From NCBI RefSeq assembly GCF_021869535.1, contig NW_026262659.1, positions 1,178,001 to 1,242,000 of the forward strand: DNA of 64,000 bases. Reading direction: 5' to 3'. The notes under the pieces are model-generated. The model made no database searches and was not told the DNA's origin. It saw only the letters and a list, made by a program, of their open reading frames with translations. Positions 51,301-56,309 of the stretch are shown one piece after another (within the stretch, counting starts at the first letter, position 1; each line of letters begins with the position of its first letter). The translations under genes were made by a program, and so were the position numbers. This stretch comes from Mytilus californianus. Lineage: Eukaryota; Mollusca; Bivalvia; Mytilida; Mytilidae.

Positions 51301-51475
51301 AGGAGAGAGAAATATACAGGAAAATGTACTACCGGAAATTCCTCTGGAAGAAAGTGAAGGAATATATGAAGTGATAGATGAATCGAATATGATAGATGAC
51401 TTCGAAACCATAGAAAATATCGATGACACAGCTTCAAGTAATGAAAATCATTGTCCGTTGGATAACGACGGTTAG
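12269..51475 (+). CDS. EGF-like (MEGF-type) single-pass membrane receptor, join of four exons, 5' incomplete
   Basis: Join 12269-12325, 19128-19236, 38599-38657, 51168-51475. The phases agree: exon 1 is 1/1, exon 2 is 1/2, exon 3 is 2/1, and exon 4 starts in phase 1 and ends at TAG. With one base from a missing upstream exon the frame is 178 codons, giving 177 residues. Residues 7-63 hold eleven cysteines spaced as in EGF-like repeats of MEGF10/scavenger-receptor-F-type proteins, ending in the typical ICDHRLGC. Residues 81-101 form one hydrophobic helix, followed by the basic stop-transfer QRRYK. The tail of 76 residues is acidic and contains GIYEVIDE (Tyr142), a Tyr-x-x-Ile motif that could be phosphorylated. 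Introns are about 6.8, 19.4 and 12.5 kb and are full of repeats. The likely role is cell-surface recognition or adhesion, as known for the family; the ligand is unknown. The signal peptide exon was not found. Joining exon 2 directly to exon 4 gives an early stop, so exon 3 is needed. Confidence 0.75.
13085..13445 (-). repeat. Dispersed repeat family E, diverged copy
   Basis: Reverse orientation; TACGGCCTTCAACATTGAG, CATACAGAATACGCCGGGG and AAGGGCTTTACTCATCAGAT align in order with the better copies at 52010-52555 and 63200-63690. Confidence 0.65.
13446..14415. other. No gene seen within intron 1
   Basis: AT-rich with T-rich tracts near 13760. Possibly part of the LTR element that follows, but no protein motif could be read. 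Confidence 0.5.
14420..15345 (-). pseudogene. Ty3/Gypsy-type LTR retrotransposon, integrase C-terminal relic
   Basis: On the - strand 15345-15165 reads LRLFVNEHRNDWNDHIPF, an in-frame stop, then HASTKCSPNLLMFGHELRCP and IDVMFGLP, the integrase core end of Gypsy pol. After an insertion, 14830-14590 reads DWVHEAPRNASQLAQTQSG, a frameshift, RQKENYDKNLKFRRCKENSF, PPEANKKLGLGWTGPY and IKKITDLTHRIQK, the integrase C-terminal GPY/F-like domain. Further pol, gag and LTRs were not recognised. Dead because of the stop, the frameshift and the MITE insertion. Confidence 0.75.
14840..15156. mobile_element. MITE inserted in the Gypsy integrase relic
   Basis: Terminal inverted repeats of about 45 bp: left CAGCTACTTTTCCATAGGTA, right as its inverse TACCTATGCAAAAGTAGCAG, continuing with CTACAGATTTTT on the left and its partner AGTACTACAGATTTTTAGTA on the right. 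Flanked by TA on both sides. It splits the integrase frame (PQGYKST before, DWVHEAP after). The TA target fits Tc1/mariner-type MITEs. Confidence 0.75.
15485..15515 (-). repeat. Dispersed repeat family A, short fragment
   Basis: GAATTTACCTTGGAGTTCGG matches the start of family A in reverse. Confidence 0.5.
15805..15910 (-). repeat. Dispersed repeat family C, fragment
   Basis: AAAGGCAACAGTAGTATACC, CTGTTCAAAAGCCATAAATC and GATTAAGAGAAAACAAATCC match, in reverse, the family C copies at 42770-42845 and 49500-49580. Confidence 0.75.
16015..17875 (+). pseudogene. LINE (L1-like) reverse transcriptase and C-terminal zinc domain, heavily decayed
   Basis: Readable pieces in order: RIKLFLPKHIDPNRTGYVAG (about 16028), RGVRQRCPLS (about 16238), QLADDTTCFLKN (16373-16410, the catalytic Asp-Asp kept as LADDT), KIVTLKSFAISRLTYVISS (16694-16752), VKLEVIQ, KAPKFELHTV (about 16880), GIRFINDIVVDNGKCW (about 17219), then two overlapping frames 17362-17628 and 17571-17867 with ECASCKEIENKEHKFCEC, a zf-RVT-type motif. 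Stops and frameshifts separate the pieces. No endonuclease domain is seen upstream. It lies in intron 1 of the receptor gene, same strand. Confidence 0.8.
17876..19127. other. No gene seen; intron 1 3' part
   Basis: AT-rich. Includes a hydrophobic ORF at 18698-18955 that lacks a good phase-1 donor and was not accepted as a signal-peptide exon. Confidence 0.5.
19128..19236 (+). CDS. Receptor exon 2 (EGF-like domain core)
   Basis: The 109-nt exon lies between the acceptor TTTTTAACAG and the donor GTAAGT at 19237, phase 1 in and phase 2 out. It encodes CVNGYESVDGGSC, then VSCPTGLWGEQC and ANRCSCTQPQ, which is the C-x-G...C-x-x-C...G-x-x-C-x-x-x-C-x-C spacing of EGF-like repeats. The Gly-Leu-Trp-Gly turn is typical of MEGF proteins. 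Base composition is less AT-rich than the flanks. Confidence 0.8.
19535..19650 (-). repeat. Ribozyme-bearing dispersed repeat, Penelope/retrozyme type
   Basis: Sequence around the hammerhead below: on the - strand GGATTATAGCTCTTCATC, AATAAGCTTTGGATTTTC, the ribozyme, then AAAAATTGGTACCGTTAATG. This is a very common bivalve repeat from memory. A short relative of its downstream part (GGTACCGTTAACG) lies at 50072-50084. Confidence 0.7.
19554..19595 (-). ncRNA. Hammerhead ribozyme, type I, short helix III
   Basis: On the - strand: helix I 5' arm CATCA, core CTGAAGA (fits CUGANGA), helix II GACA/TGTC with loop TTTAT, core GAAA, two-pair helix III around the loop GCGC, then TC and the helix I 3' arm TGGTG. 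All five helix I pairs form (one U-G). Predicted cleavage falls between 19559 and 19558. Short helix III with a self-complementary loop is the form known from Penelope-like elements and retrozymes, thought to act as dimers. Confidence 0.85.
20640..21000 (+). pseudogene. LINE ORF1 remnant, 5' part
   Basis: 20646-20861 reads a 71-residue frame with MCGVNGGSQYVGHTNDK and ENNHSSVGTQSQ, then after a stop NRIETLLLQFSSNINNVSQQ and LERRIDEK. It resumes beyond the family A insertion as NFEERVSQQLSEK, so this is one broken ORF1 (coiled-coil-like nucleic-acid-binding protein of a LINE). First part of the LINE that ends at 27480. Confidence 0.6.
21001..21209 (+). repeat. Dispersed repeat family A, copy inserted in LINE ORF1
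   Basis: Starts ATCACAAAAATACTGATCTC and ends CACTTGTATGACAGTTGCAT. It separates LERRIDEK from NFEERVSQQ. A clear target-site duplication is not visible. Confidence 0.8.
21210..21990 (+). pseudogene. LINE ORF1 3' part and start of the endonuclease domain
   Basis: NFEERVSQQLSEK, then KVQVLFKDGLALSNIHLKSV and ERKETYG near 21405-21485 (ORF1), then from about 21725 LPLGVWNCRRWSLKDNNKAK, CDILALTETCW and ERLNIPGYTSFGQNRK, which is the apurinic-type endonuclease start of a LINE ORF2. Several stops and frameshifts. The domain breaks near 21985 and resumes near 24640. Confidence 0.65.
21991..23279 (+). repeat. Insertion block inside the LINE; partial family E copy at 22375-22490
   Basis: 22380-22490 has GGTGACCTATAGTTGTTAAC and TGTCTCATTGGCAATCATAC, the 3' end of family E in + orientation. 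The rest is AT-rich with nothing recognised. Confidence 0.6.
23280..23640 (-). repeat. Dispersed repeat family D, copy 1
   Basis: Contains AACAGCCCAAGGCCACCAAT, TCTTCAACACAGCGAGAAAA, CTCCTGACTTAAGACAGGCG and CAACCCTCCCCTATACCTCT. The opposite-strand copy is at 60690-61060. Here it sits directly downstream of a Penelope-like RT tail on the same (-) strand and may be part of that element. Confidence 0.75.
23641..24190 (-). pseudogene. Penelope-like RT, C-terminal fragment
   Basis: The 106-residue frame 24190-23870 reads LYISQLVRFARVYNNVFDFN, RNLCITEKLLHQGFRYHKL, VKTFTKFNHQYKDIIRKS and FYGNILYKAQKCRH, the segment that follows the RT core in the same retroelement family as 39985-40980 and 52905-53440. 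The frame ends in a stop at 23870, and out-of-frame related sequence continues to about 23680. The RT core is missing here. Confidence 0.65.
24191..24595. other. No gene seen
   Basis: AT-rich; short imperfect repetition of TTAAAATGATTTGAAATGGA near 24388. Part of the material inserted in the LINE. Confidence 0.5.
24640..25490 (+). pseudogene. LINE endonuclease 3' half and linker to RT
   Basis: CGDLNSRVGQNS, then GDTFINFLCDINFAMFNGRF and DHEFTYIAPAGRSVVDYMCV show the catalytic end of the apurinic-type endonuclease (GDLNS and the SVVDY region). Further on KPYWIADLTNHCNKVNEAEK and VKRKYKTELCDAQKHLYN-like sequence is the usual linker. Many frameshifts. Same order and strand as 21210-21990. Confidence 0.7.
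25498..27110 (+). repeat. Direct repeat pair, arms about 25498-25660 and 26887-27100
   Basis: Both arms contain CAGTTTTACAAGTTGATAGC, AATCGTTCAGCGAAGTTGCC and TAGGCCCGAGAAC. The second arm has about 33 extra bases between TTCG and CAGTGCATTTC. The arms enclose the CACCAT minisatellite element. They may be a duplicated piece of the LINE or flanking LTR-like copies; no LTR ends were identified. Confidence 0.65.
26112..26529. mobile_element. Inverted-repeat element enclosing a CACCATTA/CACCATA minisatellite
   Basis: Left arm GTACAGTCCTTGGATGGTGT and right arm, inverted, ACAGCCCTTGGATGGTATAA, both continuing into AAACTTCCC. Between them two tracts (26139-26250, 26397-26494) of ACACCATTACACCATACACC-type repeats of about 8-9 bp flank a short unique core. 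ORFs over it are low-complexity artefacts. Confidence 0.75.
27110..27480 (+). pseudogene. LINE reverse transcriptase fragment with destroyed active site
   Basis: VSSGVKQERIVPTLFSVYIN, DLANRINSLD, a stop, GVSLSERTLSSLLDVDAITL, IAPDEQRMPNVLTDRCSSWK, LSINQEKAKVVFFRP. This matches the palm region whose normal form is LLYADDI; here LLDVDAI has lost the Tyr and one Asp. It is the RT part expected after the linker at 24640-25490, so the LINE runs from 20640 to 27480 with insertions. Confidence 0.75.
27600..27920 (+). repeat. Cluster of AGTTAAC motifs, degenerate short-period repeat
   Basis: AGTTAAC occurs at 27639, 27748, 27781, 27809, 27825 and 27903, mixed with ACCAGTCC, GGACTGG and CCAGGACC words. 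No fixed period. More GC-rich than the surroundings. Confidence 0.6.
28173..36419 (+). repeat. Satellite array, about 32 monomers of ~257 bp
   Basis: A fixed landmark (CACAATGACTACAAAATTTTG or variants) recurs at 28421, 28605, 28862, 29121, 29379, 29635, 29892, 30149, and so on to 36338. Spacings are 256-261 bp, except 184 (28421-28605, a 73-bp deletion) and 270 (35034-35304, an AT insertion). Monomers contain GTGCCAGCATGTCC, TCAATATATTGATACG, TCAGTAGTTTTGATACCTCA, GCAGACTCGTACAACAAAAT and CAAAACTGACCATATTTGCA. The length is not a multiple of 3, so no frame crosses monomers. The 60-residue ORFs on both strands are by-products. The array is wholly inside intron 2 of the receptor gene. Confidence 0.95.
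32976..34519 (+). repeat. Higher-order duplication: two 772-bp trimers in the satellite
   Basis: Monomers starting 32976, 33233, 33492 are repeated at 33748, 34005, 34264, each offset by exactly 772 bp. ORFs in equivalent places are identical (33098-33292 and 33870-34064; 33233-33415 and 34005-34187). Neighbouring monomers differ clearly, so this is a recent block duplication. Confidence 0.9.
36420..36839. other. Satellite flank, no gene seen
   Basis: The last monomer breaks off after AACAAAATT. Nothing coding recognised; may be part of the SINE-containing repeat that follows. Confidence 0.5.
36840..37080 (-). mobile_element. tRNA-derived SINE
   Basis: On the - strand the head near 37080-37000 reads GTGTTCGCCTCGAGTGCGAC then GTCGTGGATTCAAACCCC, a tRNA-like pol III B box. 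The body contains, in + orientation, TGTATCAGACCGACTGGCTA and TAACAGTCTGCAGGAAGATA, which I recall as a common bivalve SINE body. The A box is not clear. No poly(A)-type tail is obvious. Confidence 0.65.
37081..38598. other. No gene seen; intron 2 3' part
   Basis: Overlapping ORFs on both strands at 37875-38433 have no recognisable motif. A short CCCCCT/AGGGGG inverted pair is at 37649-37670. Confidence 0.5.
38599..38657 (+). CDS. Receptor exon 3 (end of EGF-like domain and juxtamembrane stalk)
   Basis: The 59-nt exon has acceptor CCTCTTTTGTAG and donor GTAAGG at 38658. It starts in phase 2 and ends in phase 1, exactly what is needed to bridge exons 2 and 4. It encodes (I)CDHRLGCISIQ, the closing Cys-Asp-His...Gly-Cys motif of MEGF-type repeats, then INMPEETT as a short stalk. 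It is too short to stand out as an ORF and was found by searching for the missing phase. Confidence 0.75.
38935..39110 (-). repeat. Dispersed repeat family E, diverged fragment
   Basis: AGATGTGTTATGATTACCAA then ACCAAATGACGAGGATGG, AAGGCTATCAACATTGAG and GGCCCCGGTATGATAAAA follow the order of family E in reverse. Confidence 0.55.
39111..39984. other. No gene seen
   Basis: AT-rich; ORF 39289-39480 is not recognised. Confidence 0.5.
39985..40980 (+). pseudogene. Penelope-like reverse transcriptase relic
   Basis: The open part 39985-40500 (171 residues) has LPSLSLNWIPKLHKTFYKER, YIAGSSRCSTKHLSKVLTSI, SGVNQMWILKNSKDLLLNL and KTFDFSTLYTTIPH, the fingers and first catalytic-Asp region (FDFSTLY). 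After frameshifts come DDIKKMLDFLIDKIFVEFG, VGIPMGTNCTPLLADLFLYS, FTFRYIDDVLSVNNPYFSQY (palm with YIDD intact, about 40755-40800) and IYDKRDDFNFPIINFPF. At least two frameshifts and a poly-A insertion (40711) kill it. The assignment to Penelope-like elements rests on this motif set from memory. It ends abruptly at the start of the palindrome. Confidence 0.75.
40983..42850. mobile_element. Large palindrome (foldback-type element) with family C at both tips
   Basis: Left arm 40983-41745 and right arm 41810-42850 are inverse copies. Inner ends: AGGAGCACACTCCTGTATAT (left) and ATATACAGGAGTGTGCTCCT (right). Middle: CTTAGCAGACAGACGACATA versus TACGTCGTCTGTCTGCTAAG. Outer tips: CAAAAGTCATCAATCGATTA versus TAATCGATTGATGACTTTTG. 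The loop is about 70 bp. Indels make the right arm longer. No transposase frame; ORFs inside are by-products. Confidence 0.85.
42851..44224. other. No gene seen; weak duplication at about 43431 and 43772
   Basis: GGCAAAATTGATCTAAGGTG and GGCAAAATTGACATTAGGGG begin two ~90-bp segments that both end in AAGTATTTATAYATCC. Otherwise AT-rich DNA within intron 3. Confidence 0.5.
44225..44920 (+). repeat. Direct repeat, arms 44225-44390 and 44757-44920
   Basis: Both arms contain CTACCAAGAAATTTGTTTT, TATAAAAATTTCGGTTTTTA and CATAGGTTTGAACGTTGTTT. Only the second is cut by the terminal-inverted-repeat element starting at 44926. The hammerhead at 44520 lies between the arms. Confidence 0.8.
44520..44561 (+). 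ncRNA. Hammerhead ribozyme, type I, CCGG loop
   Basis: Helix I 5' arm CATCA, core CTGAAGA, helix II GACA/TGTC with loop TTAAT, core GAAA, helix III of two pairs around CCGG, then T and A before the cleavage position, and helix I 3' arm TGGTG. Predicted cut between 44556 and 44557, after A, which the NUH rule allows. Same design as 19554-19595 with a changed helix III loop that is still self-complementary. Confidence 0.8.
45072..47512. mobile_element. Family F element nested in the preceding one
   Basis: Starts ATGCCCCCGCCGCAGCGGAG and ends GCAAGCGGGGGCATCATCTG followed by TGTCCCATGGACACATTCC. ATGCCCCCGC/GCGGGGGCAT are inverted ends. Common in mussels from memory. The AT-rich middle holds repeated GTAACACCAnTGACA words. 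It carries a family B copy at 46700-47098. Confidence 0.65.
46700..47098 (+). repeat. Dispersed repeat family B, near full-length copy nested in family F
   Basis: Runs from TCCCTTCGTAAATTTTACGG through CACGACGGGTGCCACATTTG to CTGGTATCTTTCGTCCCTCT. The flanking sequence is family F. Confidence 0.85.
48773..49460. other. (TA)n tract then AT-rich DNA, no gene seen
   Basis: 48774-48793 is a TA microsatellite at the right end of the nested element; nothing else recognised. Confidence 0.6.
49465..49585 (+). repeat. Dispersed repeat family C, copy
   Basis: GTTGTTCCGTTGTTTTCCTC, then AATCGATTAATGACTATTGA and CAGCGGTATACTACTGTTGC match the right arm of the palindrome at 42715-42840. Confidence 0.8.
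49586..51167. other. No gene seen; intron 3 3' part
   Basis: AT-rich. Contains the hairpin at 50747-50833 (listed separately) and a poly-A run at 50139. Confidence 0.5.
50747..50833. repeat. 87-bp hairpin/palindrome
   Basis: GTAACAGAATGATAATCCCT on the left pairs with AGGGATTATCATTCTCTTAC on the right, and AGTACTCGC with GCTCGTACT at the centre. Near-perfect stem of about 40 pairs. Probably a solo foldback or MITE remnant. Confidence 0.8.
51168..51475 (+). CDS. Receptor exon 4 (transmembrane helix, cytoplasmic tail, stop)
   Basis: The acceptor is GTATTTGCAG at 51167. The frame opens in phase 1 with FHRE, then the 21-residue hydrophobic segment IIIYSICAGTFAF-VILLCTVC, then QRRYKQIYNFVRR on the cytoplasmic side. 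The tail carries IPLEESEGIYEVIDESNM, resembling tails of other bivalve MEGF-like receptors, and ends at TAG 51473-51475. No AATAAA is seen between the stop and the repeat that starts near 51765, so the polyadenylation site is unresolved. Confidence 0.8.
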
Positions 51476-51764
51476 CCTTCACGGCTTCACCTTGTTAAAG
51501 AAGATCTAAATAGTGATAACTCAAATCACAGTAAATCAGAAGTTTCAAGCTACATATGAGTGTGAATAACTTTCAAGCTTATTAGCCTTTACAAGTCTGG
51601 TATATCTTTGATGAGTTGTTTTAGACGCACAGGCTATAACATATAGTACTTTAATTCGACCATTCCAGAGATATTCTGTATATATATGCATATCATCTCA
51701 TTTTGTGTTGTTTTTTTCCAGTTTGTACTTATGAATGAATTGTCTTAATATATAGCAAAAAGTA

Positions 51765-52760
51765 TGATAACAAAAATACCGAACTCCAAGGAAAATTCAA
51801 AGCGGGAAGTCAATTTATCAAATGGCAAAATCAGTAGCTCAAACACATCAAACACATCAGACGAATATTCCTGACTTGGTACAGGTATTTCCTCATGTGG
51901 AAAATGGTGGATTAAACTTGGTTTTATAGCAAGCTAAACCTCTTACTTGTATGACGAGGAAGATCAGTCCACTTATATTGACAACAATGTGTGAGTAAAA
52001 CAAACAGACATAAAACAGTGGTTGTCGTTTGTTGCTGTGTTACAAATAAGAAAATTTTATATTGTTTTAAAGAAGGTTTATCAAATATTATCATACCTGC
52101 CACGTCTGTTCTGTGGTTTTGTTAGATGTTTTTCTGTTTTGTATCGATCTCATGAGTTAAGCCCTTTTCAAATGATTTTTATAGTTTGATCTGATGTTGA
52201 ACTGTAATAACAATTTCCCAGGTATGGGGAGGCCGGCAAACTAGTTTAACCCCGCCACATTCTGTATGTGCCTGTCTAAGGTCAGGAGCCTGTAATTCTG
52301 TGGTTGTCGTTTGTTGCTGTATATCATATTTGTTTTTTGTTCATTATTTGTACCGGTACATAAATTAGGCCGTTAGTTTTCTCGTTTGAATTACTTTACA
52401 TTTGTCATTTCGGGGCCTTTTATAGCTGACTATATGGTACGGGCTTTGCTCATTGTTGAAGGCCGTTCGGTGACCTATAGTTGTTAATTTCTGTGTCATT
52501 TGGTCTCTTGTGGAGAGTTGTCTCATTGGCAATCATACCACATCTTCTTTTTTATAATAGGTAAAAATGTGGGTGCAAAAATTGGGGTACAGAAGTCAAC
52601 ATAGTGTTATAATCTTAATCACTATAAAAACAAATAGCTATTGCAACAAAGAAAAACAAAATATCATAAATACACTCTATAGACAAAGAACATAAACAAA
52701 AATGAAAGACAAGAATACAAAAATGACCATAGCACAATAAAACAAACGGGATGTGTAAAT
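51765..52760 (+). repeat. Family A copy split by a nested family E copy
   Basis: Family A runs from CCGAACTCCAAGGAAAATTC (51779) to GTGAGTAAAACAAACAGACA (about 52008) and resumes at 52560 with GGTAAAAATGTGGGTG and GTTATAATCTTAATCACTAT, the same order as copy 1 (960-1070) without a gap. It begins 290 bp downstream of the receptor stop codon. Confidence 0.85.
52010..52558 (+). repeat. Dispersed repeat family E, near full-length copy
   Basis: Contains CATACCTGCCACGTCTGTTC, CCCGCCACATTCTGTATGTG, AAGGTCAGGAGCCTGTAATT, GGTGACCTATAGTTGTTAAT and TGTCTCATTGGCAATCATAC. The reverse copy is at 63200-63690. ATAA flanks both sides as a possible short target duplication. Confidence 0.85.
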
Positions 52761-52904
52761 ACCTAGCCACGTCAACAGTATACTACAACAAATGGACAAA
52801 ACAGTAAAGGTTAAAAACATACAAAGACAAATACAAATAACCACATAACACGTAATTAAGATGATAAACAATGTCAGTACCTAGAATCAATACTTCAAGA
52901 CCAT

Positions 52905-53440
52905 CATGTATTATTTGTGAAGTTTATACGGAATATTAATCAACAAGGTCTTGATATCTTCCGATGGACTTTTGTTAGAAAAAGGACGAGAAGATCTTGG
53001 ACATAACCCTTGTTCATTAACTTTCTGCTCAGACACTGGTGACGTTTTATAAAGTCTGAGTAGCAGCAGCAAGCTCTTGAATACCGAATGAGATGGGAAA
53101 TGTATATCCCATATGCAGGTGAAATTGGTATATTGCTGCTATGTAGGGGGAATTTATAATTTCAAAATAAAAATCGTCTCATTTGTCATAGATTTTGGTA
53201 CTGAGATGACCGTTTATGACAAATTCGAGGTATAATTGTTAATGGAAAGAACATCATCAATATATCTGAATGTGAAATTAAATGACCTGGCTTCTTTTAC
53301 CTTCTTGTTTATGACAAGTGTCTGAAGGAACTCCGACTCATATGAAAATAAAAAGAAGTCTGCAAGGAGAAACGCAGAGTTCGTTCCCATATAAATGCCG
53401 ACAATCTGTTGAAAAAGTCTAGTATCGTTTGAAGTTTCGT
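52905..53440 (-). pseudogene. Penelope-like reverse transcriptase relic, palm region
   Basis: On the - strand from 53415: QQIVGIYMGTNSAFLLADFF, LFSYESEFLQTLV, NKKVKEARSFNFTFRYIDDV, LSINN, then IYDKRDDF-like sequence, and after a frameshift GIYISHLIRYSRACCCYSDF and LMNKGYVQDLL. YIDD is intact but PMGTNCAP has become YMGTNSAF, and stops and frameshifts follow. Same family as 39985-40980, opposite strand. Confidence 0.75.
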
Positions 53441-53639
53441 TTATTGTATAGTATATGGTTTAATATAAAGAAAATAAATGGATCCCTTACAATTGGATTT
53501 TCATTTTATCAATTTGAAGAAAAAATAATGTCACTACTATTACTAATCAGTTATCTCTGTTATATATATTTTTGTTGGTTAAACTATTAACCCTATTATG
53601 ATTTTTTAAATATTCATTAACTTAAATTAATGAAATGAA

Positions 53640-53985
53640 AACAACACTTTATAAATTTCATGCGTTTTATGCTCTTTTCTGGATAAATCTTCATCAGGAA
53701 CGCTCAAAGTCAAATATTTGAAAGCCAAGGATGTATAAGGACCGAAACAGTTGAAGAGCTTTAAACCAAAAGGATATAAAAGTAATAGTCAAATCCATTT
53801 AAGGTTAACTTTTACTGAGGAAGTTAAACCCTCTGTTTATTAAAAATTTCTAAACTTATCAACGGATGAAAGTTTTGTTATAAATTATGTTAGTACCAAT
53901 GTACGTACAACTGAGCTGATACCTTCGGGGACTAATAGTTTACCAGCAGCGGTATCGACCCAGTGATGTAAAAAATGAAAACAAA
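53640..53985 (+). repeat. Family G, Penelope-like-associated repeat
   Basis: CTTCATCAGGAACGCTCAAA, AGCCAAGGATGTATAAGGAC and GTTGAAGAGCTTTAAACC, ending in CCAGCAGCGGTATCGACCCA. The last part matches, in reverse, the inside of the retrozyme units at 55985-56050 and 56345-56405. Confidence 0.7.
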
Positions 53986-55735
53986 ACTTTGTTTGCTACT
54001 CTATTTCAAAATAACAAGCTTTTTAAAAGACTGTTCTAAAATGGTAGTAAATAAATACAGGAACGAAAAAAGCAGAAAAAAATGAAGGGTCCGTGTGCTT
54101 GTTTTAGAGATATAAGTCATTGAACATTTGGCGGGAAATGATTCTCTCTAGATTGTTCATACTTTTAACATTGGCCGCTTTTTTGTTTCAAAAACTATGA
54201 AAAAATAACAAGGATTTTATAAGATTTTCAAATATGGCTTTTTAAACTATATGTAATGAAATTATGAAAATAAAAGTAGGGGTTAGCGGGCAAAATTTTG
54301 TAATGGCAACACATGGACAAAACCAGATGTTTCCGAAAATCTGGCAAAAATTCAAAAACAAGAGGAGCGAACATCCTTAACTCGCACATTGATTCTTTAT
54401 TGCACATCTTTTTGTTTAACAGAAAATATTTTAAAAATTCGTTTTCCTGACACCCCTTAACACATTTCTAGATCCGCCCCTGATTGTTTCATAAAAGAAA
54501 TGCCAAAAAAAATGTTAACCGGATAATCTCATGTTTTAAGGAGGCTCGAGACTATACACACTTTATATAAGAAATTCCTGAAAACTTGATATTTTATCCC
54601 TTAAAGTGAGTGGATCGAAAATAAGGAGGGTTTTTTTGCTGTTTTACAAAAGAATAATAGGGAAAATTGTGTGTTGACATACTTAGATTTAAATAACAGA
54701 TACCATTTATATAGGATTTTGTTTAAATTTATTTTACAACAAGTACAAGTATAGTTTTACATGTTCAGCTAAAAAAATATATAGGTCACCGTTAGTTTCA
54801 GAAAGATATTTCACATTCTTAATCCAATTATCCATTTTTTGGCGGGAAAAGACTAATAGGGAAATTATCACCTGCATTACCTTCATCCTAAAAAAATTAT
54901 GAGACCTAAATTACAGATTTACATGAAACCTTTTACTATTAGAGAATTATAAGAGAAGTTCAGAAAAAGAAAAAAAAAAAAAAAAAATAGGGGGTCGCCG
55001 ATCTTTTAGGGGAGATAAATCACTGAAAGGGTGAAACCATGGCAACAAAGAAAAAAGGCTATTTTTGATAAAATTCAACTTTTTCTCCCGTTTTTAACAA
55101 AAACTATACAAAATGAAAACCTAATTTTGGTTTATAATACCCCATAGTGATATGCAGGCCCACATTGAATTTTATGTCACATGGTCAAATTGTAAGGTCA
55201 AAGGTCAAGGTCATGGCATTCATAAATTAATGTTAATTCATAAATTTCGAAGTGTTTTCTATGATATCATTTGATTAATAAATCAAAGTTTACAGATATA
55301 CTTTAATACATTATGTAAAACAAGAAGTGGAAGGTGGAGCTGAATGATTATATAATTCAATTGTCAAAGTCACCATTGTTAAAATAGTCAACTTGGATTG
55401 ATGGGAACAATTTAGATAATTTTAAATTCCAAATATTTAGAAGGAAAAGTACCAAACTTTTATAGATTATGACCTACTGAGAAAAATGCTCCTTATTAGA
55501 TCTAATGTCAATAGGACATACAAGATGTACGAGTCTACTAGATGAATAGATAGATAAACAAAATTAATTTCCCCTCTATTTCTCTAAGTCTGATATGGGA
55601 AACCTCAAACAACAATTCAATCAAAAAATAAAATAGATGCATTATAGCATTTGGAATTATGATTCTCTGCAAACTTCATGACTTATGTAACACTTTCTTG
55701 GTTTTTATGAAAAAGTTAAAGGTTTAGATTAATAT
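53986..55735. other. No gene seen; AT-rich with old repeats
   Basis: AGGTCAAAGGTCAAGGTCA at 55197 resembles the family duplicated at 7015-7745. A poly-A tract lies at 54970. No coding frame. Confidence 0.5.
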
Positions 55736-56262
55736 GTAGTATGTGCCTGTCCCAAGTCCGGAGCCTGTTATTCAGTGCTTGTCATTTGTTGTCGTCATAT
55801 TATTATTTTTTTTTGTGTTTTGTACATAAATCAGGCTGTTAGTTTTCTTTTTGAATTGCTTTACATTTGTCATTTCGTTTTATAGCTTGCTATGCGGTAT
55901 GGAGTTGGCTCATTATTTAAGGCCATAGGGTGACTATTAATACGCGTCTGGCGTATTAAATTATAATCCTGGTACCTTTGATAACTATTTACAGCACTGG
56001 GTCGATGCCGGTGCTGGTGGACGTTTCGTCCCCGAGTGTATCACCAGCCCAGCAGTCAGCACTTCGGTGTTAACATGAATATCAATTATATGTTCATTTT
56101 TATAAATTTCCTGTTACAAAACTTTGAATTTTTCGGAAAACTAAGGATTTTCTTATCCCAGGAATAGATTACCTTAGCCGTATTTGGCACAACTTTTTGG
56201 AATTTTGGGTCCTCTTTGCTCTTCAACTTTGTACTTGTTTGGCTTTATAACTATTTTGATCT

Positions 56263-56309
56263 GAGCGTCACTGATGAGTCTTATGTAGACGAAACGCGCG
56301 TCTGGCGTA
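56263..56309 (+). ncRNA. Hammerhead ribozyme at retrozyme joint 1/2
   Basis: Helix I 5' arm GCGTCA, core CTGATGA, helix II GTC/GAC with loop TTATGTA, core GAAA, helix III of two pairs (AC/GT) around GCGC, C at the cut, then helix I 3' arm TGGCGT. Predicted cut between 56302 and 56303. All conserved core bases are present. Confidence 0.9.
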
